Assembly: GCA_963737365.1 (NCBI GenBank)
Contig: CAVTSD010000007.1
Coordinates: 806,001 to 870,000 of the forward strand
Length of the DNA stretch: 64,000 nt
Origin: Roseiarcus sp963737365
GTDB lineage: Bacteria > Pseudomonadota > Alphaproteobacteria > Rhizobiales > Beijerinckiaceae
Reading direction: 5' to 3'
The notes under the pieces were generated by a model, which did not search any database, had not been told where the DNA came from, and saw nothing but the letters and a program-made list of their open reading frames with translations. A program made the translations under genes and the position numbers. This document shows positions 51,430-61,022 of this stretch, piece by piece (the stretch's first letter is position 1; every line of letters starts with the position of its first letter).

Positions 51430-52940
51430 TTCTGTAGCGGCCATTTAGTAATGCGACACCTGGGCCAGTTAGAGACGCGACACTCCTCGCGGCTTGGGTA
51501 CTGGCGAAAGCAAGCCAGGAAAGGAAGGCTGACGGTTTCAGATCTGGTCAACGGCCAGGTTTTGCGGAGCCGTCATGCCTTGTTTTGTCACCTTGTCGCA
51601 GAAAGAGTTGCAACGGCTTGAAGCCGTCCAGAAGATCCGTGAACGTCGGTTGACTGTTACTCACGCTGCCGCACTGCTTCATCTGAGCCGCAGCCAGGTT
51701 CACCGGCTCCTTCAGGCCTATGATCGCGACGGTGCGAACGGGCTTGCATCAAGAAAGCGCGGCCGGCCAAGCAACCGGCGTCATACCGACCATTTCCGCA
51801 ACCTGGTGCTCGATCTGGTGCGCGAGAACTATGGGGATTTTGGGCCCACGCTCGCCGTCGAGAAGCTGACGGAATGGCACCGAGTGTCCGTGAGCAAGGA
51901 GACGTTGCGCAAGTGGATGACCGAGGCGGGGCTTTGGACGTCACGCCGCGAACGTAGACGGCAATTGCATCAACCACGCGGTCGGCGCGATTGCTTCGGC
52001 GAACTGGTTCAGATCGATGGCTCGCATCACTGGTGGTTTGAGAACCGCGGTCCGAAGTGCGCCCTGCTCGTTTATATCGATGACGCCACGGGCAAACTGC
52101 TGCATTTGCGCTTTGCCGCTTCGGAGAACACCTTCGACTACTTCCATGCCACCAAGGCGTATCTTGAGGAATGGGGCAAGCCAATTGCCTTTTACAGCGA
52201 CAAGCATGGCGTATTCCGCACTACGCATCCGTCAGAGAAGGACCGCACTTCTGGCCTGACGCAGTTTGGCCGAGCGCTTTACGAGCTCAATATCGACATC
52301 ATCTGCGCCAACACCCCGCAGGCCAAGGGGCGTGTGGAACGGGCCAACCAGACGCTGCAGGATCGATTGGTGAAGGAGTTGCGCCTGCGCGGGATCAGCA
52401 CGGTTGAGGCGGCGAACACTTATGCGCCGGAGTTCATTCGGGAGTTCAACACTCGCTTTGGCAAGGAGCCGCGCAACCCCAAGGATATGCACCGTTCCCT
52501 GGCGGCTCACGAGAACCTGGACGGCGCGATGTGTCACAAGGAGGTTCGGACGCTGTCACAGGCTCTGACGCTACGCTACGACAAGGTGCTGTTCATTCTC
52601 GATCCGACAGATCTGGCAAAACGTCTCGCCGGAAAGAAGGTCGTCGTCTACGACTATCCCGATGGCCGCCTTGAGATCGTGCACGAGGGAACCGCCCTGT
52701 CCTACAGGACCTTTGACAAGCTGCGATCGGTTAACCGGGCGGAGATCGTCGGCAACAAGCGCCTCGACGCCGCGCTTACCATGGTGGCCGATATGCAGGC
52801 TGGCCGCGAGCTGAAGCGTAGCCAGCGAGCTCCCCGGCGGACCGGCCAAACGAACCATATGTTCGGCATTCCCGATGGCAGTGTAAGCAATGGCTACCAG
52901 AAGCGCGGCCGCAGAATGGAATCTGTGGAGTTCTGACCTT
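51430..52940 (+). mobile_element. ISNCY-type insertion sequence, right end not identified
   Basis: The left end probably lies near 51433, where TGTAGCGGCCATTTAG is followed by two related subterminal units, AATGCGACACC and GACGCGACACT, as is usual for transposase-binding sites. No complementary copy is found to the right of the gene, so the right end may be lost. GAGTTCTG occurs at 51427-51434 and 52928-52935, but this could be chance. The element carries the transposase at 51575-52936. Confidence 0.6.
51575..52936 (+). CDS. ISNCY-family transposase
   Basis: 453 residues. An N-terminal helix-turn-helix (TVTHAAALLHLSRSQVHRLLQ) is followed by a basic linker and an integrase-like DDE core: Asp in ELVQIDGSHHWWFE, Asp in IAFYSDKHGVF, and Glu in KGRVERANQTLQDR. 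The C-terminal half has SYRTFDK and a basic tail. The frame is intact. It lies between an intact and a broken HxlR gene, so it may have landed in or near a duplicated region. Confidence 0.9.
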   Translation: MPCFVTLSQKELQRLEAVQKIRERRLTVTHAAALLHLSRSQVHRLLQAYDRDGANGLASRKRGRPSNRRHTDHFRNLVLDLVRENYGDFGPTLAVEKLTEWHRVSVSKETLRKWMTEAGLWTSRRERRRQLHQPRGRRDCFGELVQIDGSHHWWFENRGPKCALLVYIDDATGKLLHLRFAASENTFDYFHATKAYLEEWGKPIAFYSDKHGVFRTTHPSEKDRTSGLTQFGRALYELNIDIICANTPQAKGRVERANQTLQDRLVKELRLRGISTVEAANTYAPEFIREFNTRFGKEPRNPKDMHRSLAAHENLDGAMCHKEVRTLSQALTLRYDKVLFILDPTDLAKRLAGKKVVVYDYPDGRLEIVHEGTALSYRTFDKLRSVNRAEIVGNKRLDAALTMVADMQAGRELKRSQRAPRRTGQTNHMFGIPDGSVSNGYQKRGRRMESVEF

Positions 52941-53031
52941 CGTATGAAAAGTTCGCTCGATTGGCCTGTCCCGTTTCGTCGCCGCCCAAGTCGCATGGGC
53001 CGCCTCGCGGCCGCCGTAAAAGCGTCCAAAG

Positions 53032-53170
53032 CGGCATGACGCGGAAAACGTTGTTGCAGACGCTGAAGCAGATGGAGCGCGACGGGCGGCTGATCGCGTG
53101 CTCCCGAATGCCCCTCGCGAGCGTTACCGCGGGGTTCGACATGAAATCGCCAGCGTTGAAGGGAATGAGC
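53032..53170 (+). pseudogene. HxlR-family remnant
   Basis: The frame SGMTRKTLLQTLKQMERDG matches the recognition-helix and wing region of the intact HxlR gene at 50940 (TQKMLSQTLKQMERDG). After it the reading frame degrades; no start or upstream half is present. The minimum explanation is a truncated second regulator left behind after insertion or deletion next to the ISNCY element. Confidence 0.55.
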
Positions 53171-53230
53171 GGCGATTTTGCGGTAGGACCTTAGCGACCT
53201 CGCGCACGTGGGATGAAAGGAAACTGGGAC

Positions 53231-56200
53231 ATGCCCCGTTCAACGGTGCTGGGGTCTGGCGGCGATCCGCTGATCTGGCTGGGCCTGGCGGCCGCCACCC
53301 TCTTCTTCGTGGCGACAGGCGCGGTCGCCTATCTCAATTTTCAAACGCTGAAACAGGACAGCGCTCTCGTTGTCCGCAGCGGCGACACGCTGACCGCGCT
53401 GGAAGACGTGCTTTCTATAATGAAAGACGCCGAGACTGGCCAACGTGGCTATCTGCTCACCGATCGGGAGAGTTACCTCGATCCATACATCGCAGCGGTC
53501 AAGGGAATTGGGTCGCGCCTCGATGTGCTGCAGCGACTGACGCTCGACAATCCCACGCAGGAGGAGCGCCTCGGGAGCCTGAAACAGCGCATCGGGGCCA
53601 AGCTCGCCGAGCTCAAACAGACGATCGACCTCCGTCGCAATCAGGGACCGGCCGCGGCGCTCGCCGAGGTGCAAACCGATCGCGGCAAACAGGACATGGA
53701 AGCAATTCGCGACCAGGTCTCGGCGATGGAGCACGAGGAGATCGATCTGCGCGCCAAGCGGCTGGCCGAGATGGCCGACGCCTATTGGAGGGCGATCTTT
53801 GGCGGCATCATCTCAAGCGTGCTCGGACTTGGTCTCACGGGAGTCGTGGGTCTTTTGATCCTTCGTTCGGAAGCCGCCCGACGCCGGGAGGATTGGCTTC
53901 AGACGGGCCGTGTAGGGCTCTCGAAGGCGATGCTTGGCGACCAGCCGATCAGCAAGCTCGGCGACGCCATTTTAGGTTACCTGTGCCGATATCTCGACGC
54001 TCATGCCGGCGCTGCTTTCGCCAGGGACGGAAATGGCCCCTATCGGCGGGTGTCGAGCTACGGCGTACCAGCGGAAACGAAGATTCTGGATCACTTCGTC
54101 GGCGGAGAGGGGCTGCTCGGGCAGGCGGCTCTGGAGGGTCGATCCATTCTCGTCCGCGACGTCCCGGATGGCTACCTCGCCGTGGGTGCAGCCTTCGGGG
54201 AGATCAAGCCCCGATACCTGGTCGTCGCCCCGGCGATCGTCGACGGGACGACGAACGGCGTGCTGGAGTTCGGCTTCATCCACCCGCTCCGGGAAGACAC
54301 CCTTTCCCTTCTCGAACAAATGTCGGAGGGCATTGGCATAGCCGTTCGCTCGGCTAACTACCGGGCGGAGCTTCAGAGCTTCCTTGAAGAGACGCAACGT
54401 CAAGCCGAAGAGCTTCAAGCGCAGGGCGAGGAGCTCAGGGTGTCGAACGAGGAGCTCGAGGAGCAGGGTCGGGCGCTAAAAGAGTCTCAATCGCGCCTTG
54501 AACTTCAGCAAGCCGAACTCGAGCAGACCAATTCGCAGCTCGAGGAGCAGGCGCAGCAGCTCGAAACCCAGCGCGACGACCTCGAGCGCGCGAACGAGAT
54601 CGTTCAGCTCAGGGCTCAGGAACTTGAGCGGGCCAGCCAGTACAAGTCGGATTTCCTGGCGAACATGTCGCACGAACTCCGAACGCCCTTAAACTCGCTC
54701 CTGATCCTAGCCAAGCTCCTGGCCGACAACGACACCGGACGCTTGAGCGAAGAGCAGGTGCGCTACGCTCAGACGATCCAATCGTCCGGCAACGATTTGC
54801 TGACGCTCATCAATGACATCCTCGACCTTTCCAAGATAGAGGCGGGGCATATGGAGATCAAACCTGAGCCGCTCAGTCTCGTACGCCTGACCAAGGATCT
54901 CACGGACCTTTTCACGCCCGTCGCCGAGAAGAAAAATCTGGAGTTCCGGGTCGCCGTGGCGCCGGAATGCCCGACTTACATCGAGACCGATGGCCAGAGG
55001 CTCGAGCAGGTTTTGCGGAACCTCCTGTCGAACGCGTTCAAGTTCACTGAGAAGGGCGAGGTCGACTTGACCATCGGACGCAGCCACGATGGCCAGATTG
55101 CGCTGTCGGTCGCCGACACCGGCATTGGCATTTCTCAAGACAAACAGAACGCCGTGTTCGAACCTTTCCGGCAGGCGGATGGAACAATCAGCCGCAAATA
55201 TGGCGGCACCGGCCTCGGGCTATCGATCTGTCGGGAGCTTGTGCGTCTGCTTGGTGGAACGCTCTCACTGAGAAGCCTGGAAGGTCAGGGCAGCACCTTC
55301 ACAGTCATCATTCCGGAAACCTTTGGCGCCGCGCAAGCGCAGCCGCGAGCGGAGACGCCCCGAGCCGCCCCTGCCCCGCTTACTGTCATTTCGCCCGCTC
55401 CGAGCGCCGCTCAGGCGCCGGCCGCCACTCGAACCCCCGCTCGGCAAATCGAAGACGATCGACAGCGGCTGAGCGGTCGAAGGCGGGTCCTTTTGATCAT
55501 CGAGGACGACCAGAGTTTCGCGCGCATCCTTCGGGACCTCTCGCACGAGATGGAGTTCGAATGTCTTGTCGCGGGCAGCGCGAGCGAGGGGCTCACGCTC
55601 GCCAAGGAATTCGTTCCAAGCGCAGTCGTACTGGATGTGGGTCTCCCGGACCATTCCGGGCTCTGGGTGCTCGATCAGCTGAAGCGCGACGTCCTCACCC
55701 GCCACATTCCGGTTCATGTTGTTTCGGCCACCGACAACGCGCAAACGGCTCTCTCGCTCGGCGCGATCGGCTATCTCGTGAAGCCAGTAAAGCGCGAGGA
55801 ATTGACCGAGGTTCTCAGGAAGCTCGAGACGAAGCTCGCGCAGCGCATGCGCAGAGTTCTCATAGTCGAAGATGACGCGGTTCAGCGTGACGCGGTGCGA
55901 AGGCTGCTAGGCTCGCACGAGGTCGAGACGGTCGCGGCGGCGACGGCTGCGGAGTGTCTTCTGCTTCTCAAGAACCAGACCTTTGACTGCATGGTGCTCG
56001 ACCTGTCTCTTCCCGACGCGTCCGGTTATTCGCTGCTCGAAACTTTGAGCCAGGAAGACGCCTATTCCTTTCCGCCGGTCATCGTCTACACGGGCCGCGA
56101 TCTGTCCGGCGAGGAAGAGCAAAAACTGCGGCGCTACTCGAAATCGATCATCATCAAGGGCGCGAAATCGCCCGAGCGCCTTCTCGACGAGGTGAGCCTC

Positions 56201-56668
56201 TTTCTGCACCAAGTCATCTCCGACCTTCCGGACGAACAGCAGAGAATGATTCGCCAGGCGCGCAACCGCGACACGCTGCTCGAAGGGCGTCGAATCCTCG
56301 TGGTCGAGGATGACGTGCGGAACGTTTATTCGCTGACAAGCATTCTCGAACCGCGCGGCGCCCGAGTGCAGATCGCAAGAAATGGCCGCGAGGCGATCGA
56401 GGCGATCGATAAAGCCTCGACGGAAGGTAACGCGATTGATCTCGTCCTAATGGACGTCATGATGCCGGTGATGGACGGCCTGATGGCGACAGAAAAGATT
56501 CGCCAGAACCCTGACTGGAGAAAGCTGCCAATCATCATGTTGACGGCGAAAGCCATGCCCGACGATCAGGAGCGCTGCCTCGCCGCTGGCGCCAACGATT
56601 ATATGGCGAAACCCCTCGATGTCGAGAAACTACTGTCGCTCATCCGGGTGTGGATGCCTAACGGCTGA
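53231..56668 (+). CDS. Hybrid sensor histidine kinase with CHASE3, GAF and three receiver domains
   Basis: 1145 residues. Order: helix (PLIWLGLAAATLFFVATGAVAYL), periplasmic CHASE3 sensor with DAETGQRGYLLTDRESYL, second helix near residue 190, GAF domain (about 235-375), a long coiled coil (EELRVSNEELEEQGRAL...), HisKA with phospho-His in FLANMSHELRTPLNS, HATPase with N box LLSNAFKFTEKG and DTGIGI, then three receivers (Asp in VVLDVGLPD, VLDLSLPDA, LVLMDVMMPVMDG). The start at 53231 gives MPRSTVLG; 53213 is an alternative. It heads an operon with cheR, cheB and a second kinase. The signal sensed is unknown. Confidence 0.92.
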   Translation: MPRSTVLGSGGDPLIWLGLAAATLFFVATGAVAYLNFQTLKQDSALVVRSGDTLTALEDVLSIMKDAETGQRGYLLTDRESYLDPYIAAVKGIGSRLDVLQRLTLDNPTQEERLGSLKQRIGAKLAELKQTIDLRRNQGPAAALAEVQTDRGKQDMEAIRDQVSAMEHEEIDLRAKRLAEMADAYWRAIFGGIISSVLGLGLTGVVGLLILRSEAARRREDWLQTGRVGLSKAMLGDQPISKLGDAILGYLCRYLDAHAGAAFARDGNGPYRRVSSYGVPAETKILDHFVGGEGLLGQAALEGRSILVRDVPDGYLAVGAAFGEIKPRYLVVAPAIVDGTTNGVLEFGFIHPLREDTLSLLEQMSEGIGIAVRSANYRAELQSFLEETQRQAEELQAQGEELRVSNEELEEQGRALKESQSRLELQQAELEQTNSQLEEQAQQLETQRDDLERANEIVQLRAQELERASQYKSDFLANMSHELRTPLNSLLILAKLLADNDTGRLSEEQVRYAQTIQSSGNDLLTLINDILDLSKIEAGHMEIKPEPLSLVRLTKDLTDLFTPVAEKKNLEFRVAVAPECPTYIETDGQRLEQVLRNLLSNAFKFTEKGEVDLTIGRSHDGQIALSVADTGIGISQDKQNAVFEPFRQADGTISRKYGGTGLGLSICRELVRLLGGTLSLRSLEGQGSTFTVIIPETFGAAQAQPRAETPRAAPAPLTVISPAPSAAQAPAATRTPARQIEDDRQRLSGRRRVLLIIEDDQSFARILRDLSHEMEFECLVAGSASEGLTLAKEFVPSAVVLDVGLPDHSGLWVLDQLKRDVLTRHIPVHVVSATDNAQTALSLGAIGYLVKPVKREELTEVLRKLETKLAQRMRRVLIVEDDAVQRDAVRRLLGSHEVETVAAATAAECLLLLKNQTFDCMVLDLSLPDASGYSLLETLSQEDAYSFPPVIVYTGRDLSGEEEQKLRRYSKSIIIKGAKSPERLLDEVSLFLHQVISDLPDEQQRMIRQARNRDTLLEGRRILVVEDDVRNVYSLTSILEPRGARVQIARNGREAIEAIDKASTEGNAIDLVLMDVMMPVMDGLMATEKIRQNPDWRKLPIIMLTAKAMPDDQERCLAAGANDYMAKPLDVEKLLSLIRVWMPNG

Positions 56669-56680
56669 TCGGACTGGGCG

Positions 56681-57505
56681 GTGGACAGGACCGAGGAAAT
56701 AGAAATTCGTTTGCTTCTGGAGGCGCTGTTCCAGAAGTACCATTTTGACTTCCGTGGTTACGCCATGGCGTCGCTGAAACGACGTCTGAAGCGCGCGCGC
56801 GACGAACTGGGTTTTGCGACCAACTCCGCCATGCAGGATCGCTTGCTGCACGACGCGGCCATGTTGCCGAAGCTCCTCGGATACCTGACCGTTCAAGTGA
56901 GCGAGATGTTTCGCGATCCTGGCTATTTCCGGACAATTCGGGAGAGGGTCGTTCCCCATCTTCGCACCTACCCTTCCCTGAAAGTCTGGATCGCCGGCTG
57001 CAGTGCTGGCGAAGAGCTCTATTCGTTCGTCATTTTGTTCCGCGAAGAGGGGCTGGAAGACCGGACGTTATTCTATGCCACCGACATCAATCAGGACGCC
57101 CTGACGAAAGCCGAGAGCGGCGTCTACGGCCTGGACCGCATCAAACTGTTTACCGAGAACCATCGCCAGTCAGGCGGAAAGTCATCTCTGTCGGACTATT
57201 ACACCGCAGCCTATGGCCGCGCCTCTTTCAGCAGGAGCCTTCGCCAGCGCGTTGTCTTTTCCGATCATAGCCTGGTGACCGATGCTTCCTTCGGCGAAAT
57301 GCATCTCATATCGTGTCGAAACGTGCTGATCTATTTCGATAAGGCGTTGCAGAACCGGGCGGTTGGCCTGTTCAAGGATTCGCTTGCGCGAAGAGCGTTT
57401 CTTGGAATTGGAGCGAAGGAGAGTCTTCGTTTCACGGATTATGCGGGCGCGTTTGCCGAGTTCGCCAAAGACGAGCGAATCTATCAGAAGCGGAGCGTTC
57501 CGTGA
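56681..57505 (+). CDS. CheR-type protein-glutamate methyltransferase
   Basis: 274 residues. Residues ~10-75 form the all-alpha N-domain with YHFDFRGYAMASLKRRLKRA. The SAM-binding motif is WIAGCSAGEELYS, followed by FYATDIN and DLISCRNVLIYFDKALQ-like HLISCRNVLIYF. It methylates glutamates on receptor-type proteins, or in these non-chemotaxis clusters acts on the partner kinases. The start is GTG at 56681, 13 bases after the first kinase stop. It overlaps cheB by four bases (GTGA at 57502), so all are one operon. Confidence 0.9.
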   Translation: MDRTEEIEIRLLLEALFQKYHFDFRGYAMASLKRRLKRARDELGFATNSAMQDRLLHDAAMLPKLLGYLTVQVSEMFRDPGYFRTIRERVVPHLRTYPSLKVWIAGCSAGEELYSFVILFREEGLEDRTLFYATDINQDALTKAESGVYGLDRIKLFTENHRQSGGKSSLSDYYTAAYGRASFSRSLRQRVVFSDHSLVTDASFGEMHLISCRNVLIYFDKALQNRAVGLFKDSLARRAFLGIGAKESLRFTDYAGAFAEFAKDERIYQKRSVP

Positions 57506-58077
57506 GCGGGATTGCCCCAGAGGCGATCGTGATCGGCGCGTCGGCGGGGGCGTTCGACGTTTTGTCGAAACTCCTGCCCGGCCTGCCAGCGGACTTCCAG
57601 TTGCCAATTTTGATCGTCGTGCACCTGCCGGCGGACAAGACCAGCTTGTTCGCCGAGCTTCTGCGCGCACGCTGCGCAATTCGAGTGTGCGAAGCGGAGG
57701 ATAAGGAGCCGATCGAACCCGGGGTCGCCTACTTCGCCCCGCCGGACTATCATCTCTTGGTCGAACAGGATAAGCGGCTGTCGTTGTCGAATGAGGAGCC
57801 GGTCCTCTTTTCGCGGCCCTCGATCGACGTTCTGTTTGAGAGCGCGGCCGACGCCTATGGCGAGGGTCTGATCGGAGTGGTGCTCACCGGAGCCAACAGC
57901 GATGGCGCAAACGGCCTTAGGGCTGTGGTCGAAGCAGGCGGCGCAGCGATTGTCCAGAGTCCGGAGGGCGCTTATGCCGCCGCAATGCCGGAAGCCGCGA
58001 TCGCGGCCTGTCCCGACGCTCGCGTTCTTCCGGTGAACGAGATCGCCGCGTTTCTGCGGGAGGTTGGAGCCCGATGA
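57502..58077 (+). CDS. CheB-type methylesterase domain protein (no receiver domain)
   Basis: 191 residues with only the methylesterase domain. The catalytic triad is seen as Ser in VIGASAGAFD, His in IVVHLPADK and Asp in GANSDGANGL. The receiver domain of chemotaxis CheB is absent, so control by phosphorylation must come from elsewhere, perhaps the flanking kinases. Stand-alone CheB with CheR and hybrid kinases is a common general-signalling arrangement in Rhizobiales. Its start and stop overlap both neighbours. Confidence 0.9.
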   Translation: MSGIAPEAIVIGASAGAFDVLSKLLPGLPADFQLPILIVVHLPADKTSLFAELLRARCAIRVCEAEDKEPIEPGVAYFAPPDYHLLVEQDKRLSLSNEEPVLFSRPSIDVLFESAADAYGEGLIGVVLTGANSDGANGLRAVVEAGGAAIVQSPEGAYAAAMPEAAIAACPDARVLPVNEIAAFLREVGAR

Positions 58078-59662
58078 CGTCCGAGGCTGGACCCGTTTAT
58101 TTTTTGCTCGTCGACGATCTCGAGGAAAACCTGCTGTCGCTGGAAGGCCTCCTGCGTCGCGACGGACTTGTGCTCCTCCAGGCGCGCTCAGGCCTCGAAG
58201 CGCTCGAGCTGCTCCTGCAATACGACGTCGCGCTCGCCATTCTCGATGTGCAGATGCCCGACATGGACGGCTATGAACTCGCCGAGCTTATGCGAGGAAC
58301 TGAACGAACGCGCCGGGCGCCGATCATCTTTCTCACCGCCGGAGCCGCCGATCGTCAACGCAGGTTCCGCGGATACGAAGCCGGCGCCGTGGACTTCCTC
58401 AATAAGCCTATCGAGCCTGACATTTTGCGCAGCAAAGCCAGTGTGTTCTTTGAGCTCTCCCAGCAGCGTAACCAGATCGCCGCCCAGCGCGACGAGCTCA
58501 AGTCCTATGCGGCGGCCCTCACGGAGGCGGATAGGCGCAAGGATGAGTTTCTGGCTACCCTCGCCCACGAACTGCGCAACCCCCTGGCCCCAATCCGCAA
58601 TGGGCTCGACATTCTACGGAAGTCTCCAACAGCGCCGAACGCCGACGAGATCCGCGAGGTCATGGACCGGCAGCTCTCCCATCTTGTGCGGCTGGTCGAC
58701 GATCTCCTGGATGTGTCGCGAGTGAGCCAGGGCAAGATCGAGCTTCGCAAGGCGCGCATCGCGTTGAGCGACGTCGTCAAGACCGCCCTTGACGCCAGCA
58801 ATCCATTGATCATTGGGGGTCATCACGAGCTGAAGCTCGATATGCCGGAGGCTCGAACTCTGGCTGGACGCCGACCCTATGCGACTGTCTCAGGTCGTCA
58901 GCAATCTTCTCAACAACGCCGCGAAATACACGCCCGAGGGCGGCGCGATCGTCCTTTCCACGCGACGGGAGGGCGACGAAGCCGTTGTGACCGTATCCGA
59001 CAACGGCGTCGGCATTCCCCCTGATATGCTTCCGCGGATATTCGATCTCTTTACCCAGGTGCGGGACAACCTCGATCGCTCCCGTGGCGGCCTGGGAATT
59101 GGCCTTGCTCTCGTCAAGCAGCTTGTTGAAATGCATGGCGGATCAATCACCGCGGAAAGCGCCGGCCCCGGCAAGGGCAGCGCCTTCCGCCTGCGCCTGC
59201 CGGTGCTCGAAGTCTGCGTCGGCCTCGCCAGACGCGCCTCAACCCAATTCACCTCTGCCGCCGCCGAAGGCTGCTCTGAAGGTCCTGATCGTGGACGATA
59301 ATGTCGATGTCGCGCAGACCATGGGTTGGATGTTGGAGGCGATCGGTCACGACTATCGGATGGTGCACGACGGTAAGCTTGCCGTTCCGACGGCCGAGGA
59401 CTACCGACCCGACGCAATCCTGCTCGACATCGGGATGCCCGGCATGGACGGGTACGCCGTCTGCCGCGCCCTTCGCGAAGAGACGCTTTTCGACGATACG
59501 GTAATCATTGCGCAGACCGGGTGGGGCCAAACCCAGGCCAACCCGGCTCCCGGAAAATCAGGGTTCAATCACCATCTCGTCAAGCCGGTGACGATCGACC
59601 GGCTCGAAGAATTGCTGGCCGAGGTCGCTTCAGCGAAGAGGAAAACCCAAGCTGCAAACTGA
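58074..59662 (+). pseudogene. Hybrid kinase REC-HisKA-HATPase-REC, two frameshifts
   Basis: About 528 residues after repair. The N-terminal receiver has YFLLVDDLEENL, AILDVQMPDMDG and DFLNKPI. HisKA has FLATLAHELRNPLAPIRNG with its phospho-His. One extra base near 58848-58853 then separates LDMPEA from LELWLDADPMRLSQVVSNLL, where HATPase begins (DNGVGIPPDM, RSRGGLGIGLAL). A second extra base near 59216-59222 separates the kinase end from the final receiver (ALKVLIVDDNVDVAQ, LLDIGMPGMDG). The start ATG at 58074 overlaps cheB by ATGA. Both breaks are single G/C insertions, so a sequence error is plausible. Confidence 0.85.
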
Positions 59663-59708
59663 ACTGGTGACGCGCGAACCGCAGAGTTTTGGCGGCCGCT
59701 GAGGAAAA

Positions 59709-59786
59709 TGGTCGGAGTGGCGGGATTCGAACCCACGACCCCTAGTCCCCCAGACTAGTGCGCTAACCGGGCTGCGCTACACTCCG
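59709..59786 (-). tRNA. tRNA-Pro(GGG)
   Basis: Read on the minus strand: acceptor CGGAGTG pairs with CACTCCG, the anticodon stem CTAGT/ACTAG encloses loop CTGGGGG with anticodon GGG, the T-loop is GTTCGAATC, and ACCA is encoded at the 3' end (59709-59712). The D arm GCGCAGCCCGGTTAGCGC is normal. It sits downstream of merR, as in many Rhizobiales. Confidence 0.95.
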
Positions 59787-59846
59787 ACGGCGCTCCTTAT
59801 AGGGGCGGTCGCCACGCCGCGCAACGTCGCGCGTTGGCGCCGCGCG

Positions 59847-60293
59847 TCAAGACGCCGGCGCGCTCGCTTGCGCGAGGATCCGTTGCGCCTCCGCAATCTC
59901 GGCTAGCGCTTCGCGGAGCGTCGCCTCGTCTGCGATCCGGGAAGAAGGCTCGCGCGCGCCAGGCTCGATTTCAGACCGAGGCTCAGGGCCCGGGCCGCCC
60001 GCCGCTTCGGACGATGCGACGGGCGCCAGAGCGACGGCCGACAATGCCTGAACCCCCTGCTCCTTGAACAGTTTCTGGACGCCTTTGATCGTGTAGCCTT
60101 CGTCGTAGAGCAGGCGCTTGATGACCCTCAGCCGCTCGATGTCGTCCGGGCGATAATATCGTCGGCCCCCGGCTCGCTTGAGTGGTCGGATCTGGGGAAA
60201 ACGGGTTTCCCAGAAGCGCAGCACATGCTGCGGCAGATCGAGCGAATCGGCGACTTCTCGGATCGTTCGATAAGCGTCCGGGCTCTTCTCCAT
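59847..60293 (-). CDS. MerR-family transcriptional regulator
   Basis: 148 residues. The N-terminal winged-helix region is TIREVADSLDLPQHVLRFWE followed by RAGGRRYYRPDDIERLRVIKR and EGYTIKGVQKLF, the classic MerR DNA-binding unit. The C-terminal half is Ala/Glu/Pro-rich and lacks metal-binding cysteines. The gene always adjoins ihfA in Rhizobiales, and its target is unknown. The start is ATG at 60293. Confidence 0.9.
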   Translation of the reverse strand: MEKSPDAYRTIREVADSLDLPQHVLRFWETRFPQIRPLKRAGGRRYYRPDDIERLRVIKRLLYDEGYTIKGVQKLFKEQGVQALSAVALAPVASSEAAGGPGPEPRSEIEPGAREPSSRIADEATLREALAEIAEAQRILAQASAPAS

Positions 60294-60412
60294 TGGCGGG
60301 CTCGCTCGCTTGCGCCTGCGGCGTGAGAATCACCGGCGCCTCCGTTTAACGATGACAGACTATCGGCCGATCGAAGCGGAAACGCCAGAGTTCCGCTATC
60401 GGAAGAAGCGTC

Positions 60413-60748
60413 CTACCCTTTTTCTGGTTCGTCCCGCCCGTTGATCTTGGCCTTCAGCACGTTCGACGGCTTGAACACCATCACCCGGCGAGGAAGGATG
60501 GGCACCTCGACCCCGGTCTTTGGATTGCGCCCCACGCGCTCGCCTTTGGAGCGGACGACGAACGAGCCAAAGCCGGACAGCTTGACCGTTTCGCCGCGGG
60601 CGGCCGCGTCGCAAATTTCGTCCAGAACCGATTGGACCAGCTCCGCCAATTCCGTGCGCGACAATCCGATCTTTTGATAAACGATCTCCGACAAATCGGC
60701 GCGAGTCACGGTTTTTCCAAATTCGCGGCCAACCCTAGCGTTCGCCAT
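60413..60748 (-). CDS. ihfA: Integration host factor subunit alpha
   Basis: 111 residues from MANARVGREFGKTVTRADLS (60748). GTG at 60760 adds four residues and is an alternative. The HU/IHF fold is clear: IGLSRTELAELVQSVLDEI, then the DNA-binding arm VGRNPKTGVEVPILPRRVMVFKPS split here at the Pro that kinks DNA. IHF bends DNA sharply and works with a beta subunit encoded elsewhere. It lies 119 bases from merR on the same strand. Confidence 0.94.
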   Translation of the reverse strand: MANARVGREFGKTVTRADLSEIVYQKIGLSRTELAELVQSVLDEICDAAARGETVKLSGFGSFVVRSKGERVGRNPKTGVEVPILPRRVMVFKPSNVLKAKINGRDEPEKG

Positions 60749-61022
60749 ATCGAGCCCCACTCACTTCCCCCTACGGCGCAACGCCAGCCCTCGACCGCGC
60801 AGGCCCCCAAACGCGCGCCAGCGAATATGGCCGAGCCGTATTGGATTCTCTTTTCAGCCCCAGCGATCCCCGAAGGATCAAGCCTATAATCAGTGGAATA
60901 GATAGTCCATGTTTGTTGCGTTGTCGCAACCGCCGCTCGCGCCACCCGGCCCCACGTCGTCTTGCGTCCTCCCGCAACGATGCCCCATAGGCAAGCCTAG
61001 CAAATGATGCAAGGAGTGTCGA

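Noticed and set aside
53098..54357. A 419-residue frame overlapping the first hybrid kinase
   Set aside because: Same-strand shadow of the kinase gene; Arg-rich and unconserved.
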